Shown here: positions 1-9,023 of the stretch, in pieces | How the letters are laid out: every line of letters begins with the position of its first letter | How positions within the stretch are numbered: the first letter of the stretch is position 1 | Assembly (NCBI GenBank): GCA_036337765.1 | Contig: JAYZDP010000168.1 | Location: 1-64,000 of the forward strand | DNA: 64,000 bases | Origin: JAYZDP01 sp036337765 | GTDB lineage: Bacteria; Acidobacteriota; Thermoanaerobaculia; Multivoradales; Multivoraceae | Direction of reading: 5' to 3' | Program-made: the position numbers and the translations under genes | Notes under the pieces: generated by a model | What the model saw: the letters and a program-made list of their open reading frames with translations, nothing else | Database searches by the model: none | Told to the model about the DNA's origin: nothing

Positions 1-497
1 CCCCAGCGCAAAACACCGATCTTCGACGCTGGCGTGCCGTAGCGCGCCTCGATCTCGCTTGCGACACGGCCTGAGACCGTGAGGACGCGTGCCGCCTGGT
101 GCGCCGCACGGCGCGCCAACCAGCGCCGGCGCCAACGCTCGCGTAGCCCAAACTCGTCTGGCAGAACCTCGAACGACAAGTCGTGGATGATGACGACTCC
201 AGGACACGGCAGGCGCCGCGGCAGGGCATAGGCCGGGCCCAGGAACAGGTCGACGTCACCGATCTGCGACGGAAGCTGACGCTGCTCCCAGACTACCGGC
301 GAGGCGCCAGACGCCGAGAAACGCGGCTCGAATCGCGGATCGTCCCACAATGGATGGTCGAAACGAGAGCCGCGAAAGTAGGCCACGACGCTGCCGTCGA
401 AGTCGCTCTCGGCCAGTCCATCCAGGAGGCCCGCCACCGCCCGACCGACGCCGGTGGCCTCCCCCTCCATCTCAGATGCCGCGATACCTATGCGCAC
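1..497 (-). CDS. Glycosyltransferase, N-terminal part (runs off the window)
   Basis: Reading leftwards from a GTG at 497, an uninterrupted frame of 165 codons runs off the left edge. It begins VRIGIAASEMEGEATGVGRA, the usual start of GT4-type glycosyltransferases (a short beta strand, then a glycine-rich turn with TGVGR). Further on it has VVIIHDLSFEV and ARVLTVSGRVASEIEARYG, which match the acceptor-domain HD and 'vS.....i...yg' motifs of the family. It would transfer a sugar from an activated donor in cell-surface glycan synthesis; donor and acceptor cannot be read from this half. The start is chosen because the upstream ATG (frame ending at TAG after two codons) is not usable. It is divergent from lysJ. 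The donor-binding C-terminal domain lies outside the window. Confidence 0.75.
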   Translation of the reverse strand, partial: MRIGIAASEMEGEATGVGRAVAGLLDGLAESDFDGSVVAYFRGSRFDHPLWDDPRFEPRFSASGASPVVWEQRQLPSQIGDVDLFLGPAYALPRRLPCPGVVIIHDLSFEVLPDEFGLRERWRRRWLARRAAHQAARVLTVSGRVASEIEARYGTPASKIGVLRW

Positions 498-591
498 TGG
501 GTCATGTATCCTGCCTCTTCTCTCGAGTCTCGGGCGTCGCGCCCACTCTGGGGCGTCAACGCGCACACGGTAGCAAAGCCCACCGGCCCCC

Positions 592-1764
592 ATGACAACG
601 CCTGCGGTAGAGAAAGAGCTCGGCGGCATTCTCGTGCCCCGGCGAGGGGACACTGCCATGGTGCGCGGCGAAGGGCTGTGGCTGTGGGACCACAACGACC
701 GCCGCTACCTCGACCTGACGAGCGCGTACGGCACGACCCCTCTGGGCTACTGCCACCCGCAGCTCACCGCGGCGATCTCGGAGCAGGCCGGAAGGCTTCA
801 GGCGCTGTCGTCGAACTTCTTCAACGATCGGCGGGCGGAGCTCTTTGCCGCCCTCGACCGCAATACGCCGGCGCACTTCACCCACTACTACCTGTGCAAC
901 AGCGGCACCGAAGCGATCGAAGCTGGACTGAAGCTCGCCCACATCGCCACCGAGCGAGCCGGTCAGGTGGCATTGAAGCAGGGGTTTCACGGCCGGACAC
1001 TGGGTGCGCTCGCCGTGACCTGGAACCCGCGTTTCCGCAAGCCGTTCGCTCCACTTCTCGCCGAGGCCCGATTCGTCTCGCCCGACAACGCCGATGAACT
1101 GGAAGCGGCCGTTGGCGAGGACACCGGAGTCTTCGTCGCCGAACCGATCCAGGGGGAGAGCGGCGTCCGGCTCGTAGACGCGGCCCTTCTCAGCTGTGCA
1201 CAGGAGCTGTGCCGCGAGCACGGGGCGATGTTTCTGGTCGACGAGATCCAGACCGGCTTCGGCCGCGCCGGCTCGTGGTTCGCCAGTGACGCGCTTGGCC
1301 TCGAGCCGGATCTCATGGCGATGGCGAAGGGAATCGGCGGCGGCTTCCCGATGGGCGCGGTCGCCATGACCGCCGAGGTGGCGGGCAAGCTCAAGCCCGG
1401 CATGCACGGCTCGACCTTCGGCGGCTCGCCGCTTGCCTGCGCTGCCTCGATCGCGACCATGGAGGTCCTGGCCGACGAGGATCTGCCGGAGCAGTCCCGA
1501 CTGAAAGGCGAACGGCTCCTGGACGGACTGCGCGCAGGGCTCGGATCGAGCCCTGTCGTGCGCGAGATCCGCGGCCGCGGGCTAATGGTCGGAATCGAGC
1601 TGCGCCAGAAGGTGGCGCCGACGCTCGCCGCCCTGCAGAACGAGCACGGCATTATCACTCTTCCCGCCGGTCCGACCGTCCTGCGTCTGCTGCCCGCTCT
1701 CACGATCAGCGACGAGCAGATCGACGAGGCCGTGACCACAATCACAGCGGTCCTGGGGAGCTAG
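592..1764 (+). CDS. lysJ: LysW-gamma-L-lysine aminotransferase-like (class III PLP aminotransferase)
   Basis: The 390-residue product is a fold-type I, class III aminotransferase of the ArgD/LysJ group. Visible are [15 protein letters not shown] (phosphate-binding turn), [24 protein letters not shown] (cofactor Asp) and [14 protein letters not shown] with the PLP lysine. It is followed after two bases by a gene with clear LysK features, while a complete arginine operon with its own argD lies at 35.7-42 kb. That pairing is the reason for calling it LysJ, which aminates LysW-bound aminoadipate semialdehyde in the alpha-aminoadipate lysine route, rather than a second ArgD. Sequence alone cannot exclude dual function, as known for Thermus LysJ. 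lysW, lysX, lysY and lysZ are not in this window. Confidence 0.75.
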   Translation: MTTPAVEKELGGILVPRRGDTAMVRGEGLWLWDHNDRRYLDLTSAYGTTPLGYCHPQLTAAISEQAGRLQALSSNFFNDRRAELFAALDRNTPAHFTHYYLCNSGTEAIEAGLKLAHIATERAGQVALKQGFHGRTLGALAVTWNPRFRKPFAPLLAEARFVSPDNADELEAAVGEDTGVFVAEPIQGESGVRLVDAALLSCAQELCREHGAMFLVDEIQTGFGRAGSWFASDALGLEPDLMAMAKGIGGGFPMGAVAMTAEVAGKLKPGMHGSTFGGSPLACAASIATMEVLADEDLPEQSRLKGERLLDGLRAGLGSSPVVREIRGRGLMVGIELRQKVAPTLAALQNEHGIITLPAGPTVLRLLPALTISDEQIDEAVTTITAVLGS

Positions 1765-1766
1765 CC

Positions 1767-2966
1767 ATGGACGCCCCGGCCGCCATCGACCTACTGCGGG
1801 GGCTGGTCTCGATTCCGTCACTGTCGGAACACGAGGCAGAGGCCGCGACGTGGCTCTCTGCGCAGATGGCGGGGGCAGGTTTCGATCGTGCCTACGTCGA
1901 CGAGGCCGGCAACGCCGTCGGCGAGATGGGGCCGACCGACGCGGGCCGAATCGTCGTTCTGCTCGGCCACATCGACACCGTACCTGGCGGGATCGAGGTG
2001 CGCGTCGAGGACACACCCGACGGATCTGTGCTCTACGGTCGTGGCTCGGTCGACGCAAAAGGACCCCTCGCGAGCTTCGTGGCCGCCGTTTCCCGCGTCG
2101 GCTCGACCTTCGCCACAGAGGGGGCTATCCGCCTGATCGTGGTCGGAGCAGTCGAGGAGGAGTCGGCCTCGAGCAAGGGAGCCCGTTTCATCCGTTCACG
2201 CTTCGACGGAACCGCCGAGCCGATACCCGACGCCTGCATCATCGGCGAGCCCAGCCGCTGGAACCGCATGACCCTCGGCTACAAGGGCCGGCTGCTCGTC
2301 GATCTCGGCGCGACACGCGCCATGACCCACACGGCGGGCCCCGAAGCGGGCATCACCACCGTCGCTACCGACCTGTGGGCGCTCGTGGAGTCGTTCGCCG
2401 CCAGCCACAACGAGGGACTCGACAAGGCCTTCGCCCAACTGCTACCCAGCCTCCGGTCGATCGTCACCCAGTCCGATGGGCTAGAAGAGTCCGTCAGCGC
2501 CCACATCGGCCTGCGCCTATCGCCCGAGTTCGACCCCGCACCGCTGGTTGAAGCGATTCAGGCCTGGGCAGCGGCGCGCTCAGAGAGCACTCCACCGACT
2601 GCACCCACCCTGGAACCAGGCAACGCCGCAGACACCACCCTCGACGGGGACCATCTGAGCATCCACCTCGACTACCGCGGCTACGAGCCGGCCTGGCGCA
2701 GCGACAACCGCAATCCCCTGGTACGCAGCTTCCTAGCCGCCATCCGCACCGTCGCACCCGAAGGCACCCGCCCCTCCTTCCTGGTCAAGACCGGCACCAG
2801 CGACATGAACGTCGTAGGCCCTGCCTGGCAGTGCCCGATCCTCGCCTACGGCCCCGGCGACAGCGCCCTGGACCACACTCCCAACGAGCACGTCTCCCTG
2901 GACGAGTACACGAGAGCCATCGAAGTACTCACCCAGGCCCTACGTAACTACGCAGCGACCCCCTAG
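1767..2966 (+). CDS. lysK: [LysW]-lysine hydrolase-like M20 peptidase
   Basis: The 399-residue protein is an M20-family metallohydrolase. GHIDTVPG (first metal His-x-Asp), [14 protein letters not shown] (bridging Asp) and [10 protein letters not shown] (general-base and metal glutamates) appear in order at about residues 70, 95 and 130, and a C-terminal His lies in DHTPNEH. The block [13 protein letters not shown] followed by the [11 protein letters not shown] signature is typical of LysK, which releases lysine from the carrier protein LysW, rather than of ArgE or DapE. It starts two bases after the lysJ stop and is almost certainly cotranscribed with it. Together they would carry out the last two steps of LysW-dependent lysine synthesis in the cytoplasm. 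Confidence 0.78.
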   Translation: MDAPAAIDLLRGLVSIPSLSEHEAEAATWLSAQMAGAGFDRAYVDEAGNAVGEMGPTDAGRIVVLLGHIDTVPGGIEVRVEDTPDGSVLYGRGSVDAKGPLASFVAAVSRVGSTFATEGAIRLIVVGAVEEESASSKGARFIRSRFDGTAEPIPDACIIGEPSRWNRMTLGYKGRLLVDLGATRAMTHTAGPEAGITTVATDLWALVESFAASHNEGLDKAFAQLLPSLRSIVTQSDGLEESVSAHIGLRLSPEFDPAPLVEAIQAWAAARSESTPPTAPTLEPGNAADTTLDGDHLSIHLDYRGYEPAWRSDNRNPLVRSFLAAIRTVAPEGTRPSFLVKTGTSDMNVVGPAWQCPILAYGPGDSALDHTPNEHVSLDEYTRAIEVLTQALRNYAATP

Positions 2967-2982
2967 GCAGGCTCCACGGCCC

Positions 2983-3354
2983 CTACTCGCGGTCGACGCG
3001 CCCGCCGAAGGCGATGCGACCCGCGGCCGGCGGGTCGTAGAGGATGTGCACATTGCGCGCGGGGCGGTTGCACAGCTCACCGATCGTCTGGGACAGACGC
3101 TGCACCTCGTCGTCGACCAGCTCGTCCTTGGTCGGCCGCGCCTGAAGTACCCGAACGAAGACCGGCCGCACTCCGGGTGGCGGGCCGCCTCCGCTCTCAC
3201 CGTACTGATCGGCAGGTAGCGTGCGCAGCCGAACCCAGGTGCCGCCAGGAGGAGCGCTCAAGACCTGTCCCGCAGACTCGGCCAACCAGCTCGCCAGATC
3301 GTCGTCGAGGGCTTCCCCCTCTTGCACGACCACTTCGACCTCGAGTATCGGCAT
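2983..3354 (-). CDS. Tautomerase/MIF-superfamily-like protein
   Basis: The 123-residue protein starts MPILEVEVVV. After removal of Met this exposes an N-terminal proline, the catalytic base of the 4-oxalocrotonate tautomerase superfamily. The middle (about 95-115) reads NVHILYDPPAAGRIAFGGR, which resembles the C-terminal strand of trimeric tautomerases (V.v.i.e......w...G). The length is intermediate between 62-residue 4-OT and 115-residue MIF-type members. No substrate can be inferred. It lies between lysK (convergent) and the epimerase gene, on the strand of the epimerase, 27 bases downstream of its stop. Confidence 0.6.
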   Translation of the reverse strand: MPILEVEVVVQEGEALDDDLASWLAESAGQVLSAPPGGTWVRLRTLPADQYGESGGGPPPGVRPVFVRVLQARPTKDELVDDEVQRLSQTIGELCNRPARNVHILYDPPAAGRIAFGGRVDRE

Positions 3355-3381
3355 CTCTCTCAGAGCGCCGCGGCCGGCGCC

Positions 3382-4344
3382 TCAGATTCCATGATACTCG
3401 CGATACCAACGAACGAAGTTCGGCACCCCGACCGCGATCTGTGTCTTGGGGTCGAAGTCCAAAAGCTCCTTGGCCCTCGAGATGTCGGCACCGGTGCGAA
3501 CCACGTCGCCCTGCTGCATGGGCAGGAACTCCTTGCGCCCCTCCTTGCCGCACGCCTCCTCGATGGTCGACACGAAGTCCATGAGCTCTTCCGTGCGGCC
3601 ACAGCCGAGATTGATGATCTCGTAGCTGTAGTTGCGGTCCAGCGCCGCCACCACGCCGGCGACGATGTCGTCGACGTAGGTGAAGTCACGGCTCATCTTG
3701 CCGTGGCCGAAGATATTCATCGCGTGGCCACGCAGGACAGCGTCGGTGAACAGAAACAGCGCCATGTCGGGTCGCCCCCAAGGGCCGTAGACCGTGAAGA
3801 AGCGCAGGCCCGTGCAGTGCATGCCGAACAGCGTGTTGTACACCGAGGCCTGTAGCTCGTTGGCCTTCTTGGTCATGCCGTACAGCGACGCCTGATGATC
3901 GGTGTTGGAGTCCTCGCGCAGAGGAAAGTCCTTGTTGTCGCCATAGACCGAGCTGGTGGAGGCGTAGATCAGCCCGGCGATCTCCCGTACCTTGCACAAC
4001 TCGATCACGTTGCCGAACCCGGCAACGTTGTCGCGGTTGAACTCGTCGGGGTGCTCGATCGAATGCCGCACCCCGGCCTGGGCGGCGAGATGACATACGC
4101 GCGTGTCCTCGCCGGAACCGAGCTGGTCGAAAGCCGAAGTCAAGACGTCCATATCAACGATGTCGCCGCGCACGCAGGTGAAGCCGTCGTAGGCCTCGAG
4201 CATCTCGTTGCGGCGCGCCTTCAGCACCGGGGCGTAGTACTCGGTGAACAGATCCAATCCGATCACCTCGTCGCCTCGCTCGAGCAACGCCTTTGCTACG
4301 TGGAATCCGATGAAACCCGCTGAGCCGGTTACCAGAACCTTCAT
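3382..4344 (-). CDS. NAD-dependent UDP-glucuronate 4-epimerase family protein
   Basis: A 320-residue extended-SDR epimerase. The N-terminal VLVTGSAGFIGFHVA binds NAD; STSSVYGDNK holds the catalytic Ser, and YGMTKKANE is the YxxxK motif. FFTVYGPWGRPDMALFLF and RDFTYVDDIV are typical of UDP-glucuronate 4-epimerases (UDP-GlcA to UDP-GalA), the closest family I recognise, although UDP-glucose 4-epimerase activity is possible. Its ATG overlaps the TGA of the upstream giant GlmS-like gene by four bases (ATGA), so the two are translationally coupled and likely work together in sugar-nucleotide supply for surface polysaccharide. Confidence 0.85.
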   Translation of the reverse strand: MKVLVTGSAGFIGFHVAKALLERGDEVIGLDLFTEYYAPVLKARRNEMLEAYDGFTCVRGDIVDMDVLTSAFDQLGSGEDTRVCHLAAQAGVRHSIEHPDEFNRDNVAGFGNVIELCKVREIAGLIYASTSSVYGDNKDFPLREDSNTDHQASLYGMTKKANELQASVYNTLFGMHCTGLRFFTVYGPWGRPDMALFLFTDAVLRGHAMNIFGHGKMSRDFTYVDDIVAGVVAALDRNYSYEIINLGCGRTEELMDFVSTIEEACGKEGRKEFLPMQQGDVVRTGADISRAKELLDFDPKTQIAVGVPNFVRWYREYHGI

Positions 4345-7300
4345 GACTCGACCACTCCTTCGTCCAAGAGTTTCTCCTCTGCGCTCTCCCAGCGCGAGGC
4401 GAGATCGTAGACCGGGTCGGTGAGCAGATCGGCCACCGACATGACACCGAGAACATCGTCGCGAAAGACCGGCTCGGTCTCGGTCACTGCGTCGCGCAAC
4501 GCCGTATACCGGTTGCGGTACGACTCGAGAATCGCGCGCATCACCTCGCCGGGAACGTGGTCGTGGAATCGCACGTGCAGGAGCAAGAGCCCTGGCACCG
4601 CCGTGCCATCGACCTCGGGTATGAGAATCACGGTTCTGCCGTCGCTGCGGCCCCGAGCCACCGTCAGGATGCGCTCGTTGGCGACCAGATGCTTGGTGCC
4701 AAGCAGCTGGGGGTTGTCGTCGGTGCGTGACGACAGCTGCTCGCCGATGCCGCCCGTACCGACCACTCCGATCGAGCCGCTCTGACGCGCCTCTCGACCT
4801 GCCCCGAGCTCGATGCGATACCGCGTGTGCCCCAGGACCTCGGCCACTGACGCGTCGAGGCCGGCTAGTGCACGCAGATCGCGGTAGGTGATCTGCGCCT
4901 GTGGCGTTCCAGCCGCAAGCACCGCCTGCACCAGAGGTAGGACGAACAGACCCTCGTCGGCACGCGAGATACCTACCGTGACCGTTTTCGCCTGGTGCTT
5001 GATGGCGTCGATCGGCCTAGTGAGCTCATCGATTCCGTCGGTGAGAGCGGTCATCAGCTCCTCGACGACCCTCGCGGGTGTCGCAGCCCCCTCGCCCTGG
5101 GCAGCGAACGATTCGAGCGGCAAGAGCCGCCGAGCGTAGGCGAGCAGCGTGGCCAGCCGGACGGCCGTCGATGCTTCCAGCTGACCGTCGTACTCGCCGG
5201 ACGCGAGGCCGGTCGAAAACACGTCGGCCGGCTGGGCGATACGCGGACCGAGACGCTCCAGTGGGTCCTGCCCGGCCTCGAGCTCGCCGACGAGGGTCTC
5301 GATATGGCCACGGACCCGGCGCAGTGGTACAGCGAGGCTGTCGATCGCCAGCGCCGCCTCGTAGGCGAACAAATGACCGACCATCGTCGCCAGCACGAAG
5401 GCCAGGTGCGGATGGCAGGCCGGAACCTCGATCACATCGTCGGCACCGTCGAAAACGCCGGAACCCTCGGTGGTGACAACCACCGGGGCTGCCTTGTGGG
5501 CGTTGTAGATCGCGACCTCTTTCGAGACGTCAGAGAGCGTCGACTGCGTCAGCCCGGGAGCGCAGACCAGAATCATCGGCTCTGACGACAGATCGATGTG
5601 CTTTTTGTCCTCCGTACCATCGCACGCGATCGCCTTATAGCAGAGCTCCGAGAGCTTGATCCGGATCTCCTCCGCCGCGATCCGGTTCCAGCCATTGCCG
5701 ACCACGGCCCAGTAGCGCCGACGTGGACCGTGGCGAGCGGCCACGCGACCGATCACGTCACGACGGCCGAGAATCTCAATCATGATTCCCGGTAGAGCGA
5801 GCAGGCCTTCGACGAGGCCGACATCCTCCGCGTCGAGCCCGCCCTCCAAAACCTCCTGACGCAGCGCGAGTGCGAGCAGAAAGCCCGCCGCGATTTGCGA
5901 GTAGAAGGCCTTGGTAGACGCCACGCTCATCTCCACGTCGCGACCATCGGACGTATAAAGCACACCGTCCGCCCGATCTACCAAGTCGCTGCCGCGCCGA
6001 TTGACGATCGCCACCACGCGTGCGCCGCGCGCACGCACCAGATCGACGGTGCGATTCGTGTCGGTGGTCGTACCCGACTGGCTGATGACCAGCACGAGCG
6101 AATCCGACATGTCGGACCGCAGGTGGAAGCCCGAGAGCTCGGTTGCCAGCATCGACTCGATTCGGAAGCGCTCCTCGGGCAGCGCGTCTTCGAGGGCCTT
6201 GGCGATCGCTCTCCCAGCGACGGCCGCCGTTCCCTGACCGATCACAAAGACTTGACGCAGCCGACCGTCGCGCATCCCAGCCACCACGTCCGCGGGCAGG
6301 CTAGCGGCACCGAGGTGGATCGCAACACCCGCCTCGCCGCTTCGGATCTTGCCGCGCAGGGTCTTCGAGAACGAACGCGGCGCCTGATGGAGCTCCTTGA
6401 GCAGAAAGTGCGAAAACTCGCCGCGATCGATGTCGCGAGTGGTGATCTCGGCGGCGTGGAGCTCGACCTCATCGACCGGCAGCTCGGTACCGTCGTACGC
6501 CAGGCGACGAATCCCCTCGAGGGTGCCGGCCTTCTCGCGATCGAGCACCACGATCTGGCCTCGGCTCGCGTTGGGGTTTCTTGGATTGCCCGGCGTCTCG
6601 CCATCGACGCGCAGATAATGAGACGCCTGCTCGACCACCCCGTACGGCTCGCTCGCCACGATGAAGGCGCCGTCGGTGAGCCCGACGTAGAGCGCCTGAC
6701 CGCTGCCGCGCAGGGCGAGCAGCATGTTGCCGCTCTCGGCGGTACTCTGGGCGGCGATCGCCACCGATCCTTCGAACGAGGCCACCGTCCGTCGGAAGGC
6801 CTCTTCGAGGCTCAGCCCCTCTGCAAGTCGGCGTGACACGAGTACCGGAATGACCTTGGCGTCGGTGGTGATCTCAGCTGGCAGCTCGATGCCCTCCGCT
6901 GCCACCAGCTTCTGATAGTTGTCGACGTCGCCGTTGAGCGCCGCGACGACGTACGGGCCTTGCCGATGCGTGCGCACAAGGCCCTCTTCGTTGTTCAGGG
7001 GATGCGCGTTGGCCTCGCTGATCAGGCCGACGCTGGCCCAGCGGGTATGGCCCAAGACACCATCCAGCGTGCCCGTGCCAAGGCCCGCCCGCAACAGTCG
7101 ATCGTCGGCCGCCGCGCTACGTAGACGGCGACCGTTGTCACCGAGCTCGCCAATCTCGGCAGCCGCCTTGTAGACGAGACTCAGATGGCTGTCGTCCGGC
7201 CTGCGGACCGACCCCGAGACGAACAGCGGCGTCTTCTCTCGGCCCGCAGCCAGGTTCGCCGCTTCGGCGTCGCCGCCCTCGATCAACACGTGAACACCCG

Positions 7301-7829
7301 CCGAGTCGCGGCCGCGAACCTCGAGGCGGTCCAGCGCCGACATCACCGCTTCGAGCGAGGAGAGCCCCTCGACGACGCCAGCCCGCAAGTCACCGGAGGC
7401 AAGCTCCCGCACTCGCGCCGCATGGCCCACCCGATCTTCGGACAGCGCCCATAGCAGGTCCCGGGTACGGATCAGCGCCGCATTCGTCCCCTCGAGACTG
7501 GCCGTGGCCATCTCCTTGGGCGCCTCGTCGAGGCCGCGCTCGAGGGCCACGCAACGCATCGTGGCCTCGTCGAGCTGCGCGCGCAGCTGGCGGCACAGAT
7601 CCACGTCGGCGACCAGCAGGCGCACACCACCGGCCGAGCGCAGGACCCCATCGAGACTTCGGAGGGCGTCGGCACTCCGCTCGAGTGATGCCTCCCATTC
7701 GTCAGCCGTACGGCCCGCTTCGGGCAGCGCCGCGACAGCTTCGGCCAGCGACTGGAGAAGGATTTCAGGAGGAGGCGGCTCAAGCCCGCGGGGAGTACCG
7801 AGAACGGCAACGATTCCGCACACGGTCAT
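4341..7829 (-). CDS. Giant GlmS-like protein (class II glutaminase plus two SIS domains, large extra segments)
   Basis: The 1162-residue product has the parts of glucosamine-6-phosphate synthase in an unusual layout. MTVCGIVAV places the glutaminase nucleophile Cys at residue 4. A helical, charged insertion (about 12-165) separates it from VRGRDSAGVHVL. HTRWASVG, ALNGDVDNY and DAKVIPVLV (about 260-330) complete the class II glutamine amidotransferase. SIS domain 1 has VFVIGQGTAAVAG and VISQSGTTTDT (about 527-660); SIS domain 2 starts at YWAVVGNGWNRIAAEE (about 706-850). About 310 C-terminal residues match nothing I recognise. Standard GlmS is about 610 residues with Cys at position 2 after Met removal, so this may be a divergent GlmS or another sugar-phosphate amidotransferase or isomerase. 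It is coupled to the downstream epimerase. Confidence 0.75.
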   Translation of the reverse strand: MTVCGIVAVLGTPRGLEPPPPEILLQSLAEAVAALPEAGRTADEWEASLERSADALRSLDGVLRSAGGVRLLVADVDLCRQLRAQLDEATMRCVALERGLDEAPKEMATASLEGTNAALIRTRDLLWALSEDRVGHAARVRELASGDLRAGVVEGLSSLEAVMSALDRLEVRGRDSAGVHVLIEGGDAEAANLAAGREKTPLFVSGSVRRPDDSHLSLVYKAAAEIGELGDNGRRLRSAAADDRLLRAGLGTGTLDGVLGHTRWASVGLISEANAHPLNNEEGLVRTHRQGPYVVAALNGDVDNYQKLVAAEGIELPAEITTDAKVIPVLVSRRLAEGLSLEEAFRRTVASFEGSVAIAAQSTAESGNMLLALRGSGQALYVGLTDGAFIVASEPYGVVEQASHYLRVDGETPGNPRNPNASRGQIVVLDREKAGTLEGIRRLAYDGTELPVDEVELHAAEITTRDIDRGEFSHFLLKELHQAPRSFSKTLRGKIRSGEAGVAIHLGAASLPADVVAGMRDGRLRQVFVIGQGTAAVAGRAIAKALEDALPEERFRIESMLATELSGFHLRSDMSDSLVLVISQSGTTTDTNRTVDLVRARGARVVAIVNRRGSDLVDRADGVLYTSDGRDVEMSVASTKAFYSQIAAGFLLALALRQEVLEGGLDAEDVGLVEGLLALPGIMIEILGRRDVIGRVAARHGPRRRYWAVVGNGWNRIAAEEIRIKLSELCYKAIACDGTEDKKHIDLSSEPMILVCAPGLTQSTLSDVSKEVAIYNAHKAAPVVVTTEGSGVFDGADDVIEVPACHPHLAFVLATMVGHLFAYEAALAIDSLAVPLRRVRGHIETLVGELEAGQDPLERLGPRIAQPADVFSTGLASGEYDGQLEASTAVRLATLLAYARRLLPLESFAAQGEGAATPARVVEELMTALTDGIDELTRPIDAIKHQAKTVTVGISRADEGLFVLPLVQAVLAAGTPQAQITYRDLRALAGLDASVAEVLGHTRYRIELGAGREARQSGSIGVVGTGGIGEQLSSRTDDNPQLLGTKHLVANERILTVARGRSDGRTVILIPEVDGTAVPGLLLLHVRFHDHVPGEVMRAILESYRNRYTALRDAVTETEPVFRDDVLGVMSVADLLTDPVYDLASRWESAEEKLLDEGVVES

Positions 7830-7867
7830 AAAACGATAGCACGCGGCGGCGCGCTAACATCGCGCCC

Positions 7868-9022
7868 GTGCCGGCGCATCCAACGACCTCGTCGGCGGTC
7901 CGCGAGATCCGGGGATCGGTCTTCACGGCCCTCGCCGCGAAGCTGCAGGCCTACACCGGCGAGGTGTTCCCGTTTCACGTCGGCGACACCTGGAAGGCGC
8001 CGCTGGAATGCGCGCGACTCGACGAGCTCGGCGAGGCCTCGCACCCGGGAATCCACCGCTACTCGCAACCCGAGGGGCTGCCGCGCCTGGCAGATCTCCT
8101 GGTCGAGCGCTCCACCCTCCGAACGGGGATCCCCGCGACCCGCAAGACGGTGCTGGTGACCACCGGAGCCACGGGTGCTCTCGGAGCGATCGCCGGCGCG
8201 ATCCTCGAGCCGGGAGACGAGGTCATCCTGATCGCGCCCTACTGGCCGCTGATCGAAGGCATCGTGCGCTCGTTTCACGGCGTGCCGGTCGACGTTCCGC
8301 TGATCGGAAGCGCGGACTCTGCCGAAGCCGCCTGCGCGGCTATCGACGGCGCGGTGAGCGATCGCACGGTCGCCATCTACGTCAACTCCCCGAACAACCC
8401 GACCGGCAAGATCCTGCCGCGGCCATGGCTCGAGGCGATCGCCGAGCTAGCCGTCGAGCGCGACCTGTGGATCATTGCCGACGAGGTCTACGAAGACCTC
8501 GTCTTTCGCGGGGAGCACGTCTACACCCGTACTCTCGCGCCGGAGCACACTTTTGCGGCGCACTCCTTCTCGAAGGGTTGGGCGATGGCAGGCAATCGCT
8601 GCGGTTGGGTCGAGGGGCCCGATCGGTTCATGGACGAGCTGCGAAAAGTCGGCACCCACAGCTTCTACGCCGCACCGACGTCTGCCCAGCTCGCTGCGTG
8701 CGCGCTGCTGGAAAGCCCAGAGGCAGATGCATGGATCACCTCGACGCGGGCCCTCTACAAGGAGCTGGGCGACGAGGCGGCGGAGAGCCTCGGCGTCGAC
8801 CCGCCGGACGGCAGCACCTTCCTCTTCTTCGACACCTCGGACTACCAGGACGATCGGGGACTCGCAGGCTTTCTCGACGACTGCGCCGACCGCGGCATCT
8901 TCCTCGCGCCCGGTCCGAGCTTCGGCGCGTATCCGACCTACGCCCGCATGTGCTTCACCGCCGCACCTCCCGACGTGACACGACGCGGCATCGCAACCAT
9001 GCGAGAGCTCCTCGGCCGATAG
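7868..9022 (+). CDS. Class I/II PLP aminotransferase (aspartate aminotransferase-like)
   Basis: A 384-residue fold-type I aminotransferase. HPGIHRYSQPEGLPRLADLL (about 58-77) is the substrate-binding segment, VNSPNNPTGKI (about 175) binds the cofactor, IIADEVYEDLVF holds the PLP-ring Asp and Tyr, and SFSKGWAMAGNRCGW holds the Schiff-base Lys. A C-terminal Arg (ARMCFT) would bind the substrate carboxylate. Family members act on aspartate, aromatic, branched-chain or N-succinyl-diaminopimelate substrates, and I cannot choose. The start is a GTG; the frame begins only 38 bases from the divergent GlmS-like start. A TAACAT hexamer about 10 bases ahead of the GTG could be a -10 giving an almost leaderless mRNA. 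Confidence 0.85.
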   Translation: MPAHPTTSSAVREIRGSVFTALAAKLQAYTGEVFPFHVGDTWKAPLECARLDELGEASHPGIHRYSQPEGLPRLADLLVERSTLRTGIPATRKTVLVTTGATGALGAIAGAILEPGDEVILIAPYWPLIEGIVRSFHGVPVDVPLIGSADSAEAACAAIDGAVSDRTVAIYVNSPNNPTGKILPRPWLEAIAELAVERDLWIIADEVYEDLVFRGEHVYTRTLAPEHTFAAHSFSKGWAMAGNRCGWVEGPDRFMDELRKVGTHSFYAAPTSAQLAACALLESPEADAWITSTRALYKELGDEAAESLGVDPPDGSTFLFFDTSDYQDDRGLAGFLDDCADRGIFLAPGPSFGAYPTYARMCFTAAPPDVTRRGIATMRELLGR

Positions 9023-9023
9023 C

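Noticed and set aside
183..1097. Plus-strand frame of 304 codons across the glycosyltransferase and lysJ
   Set aside because: It spans the 5' ends of two divergent genes with clear family motifs and has Arg-rich shadow composition.
2943..2990. TACGCAGCGACCCCCTAG at the lysK stop as another repeat copy
   Set aside because: It resembles one arm only loosely; no second arm or flank is nearby, and the bases are the lysK 3' codons.
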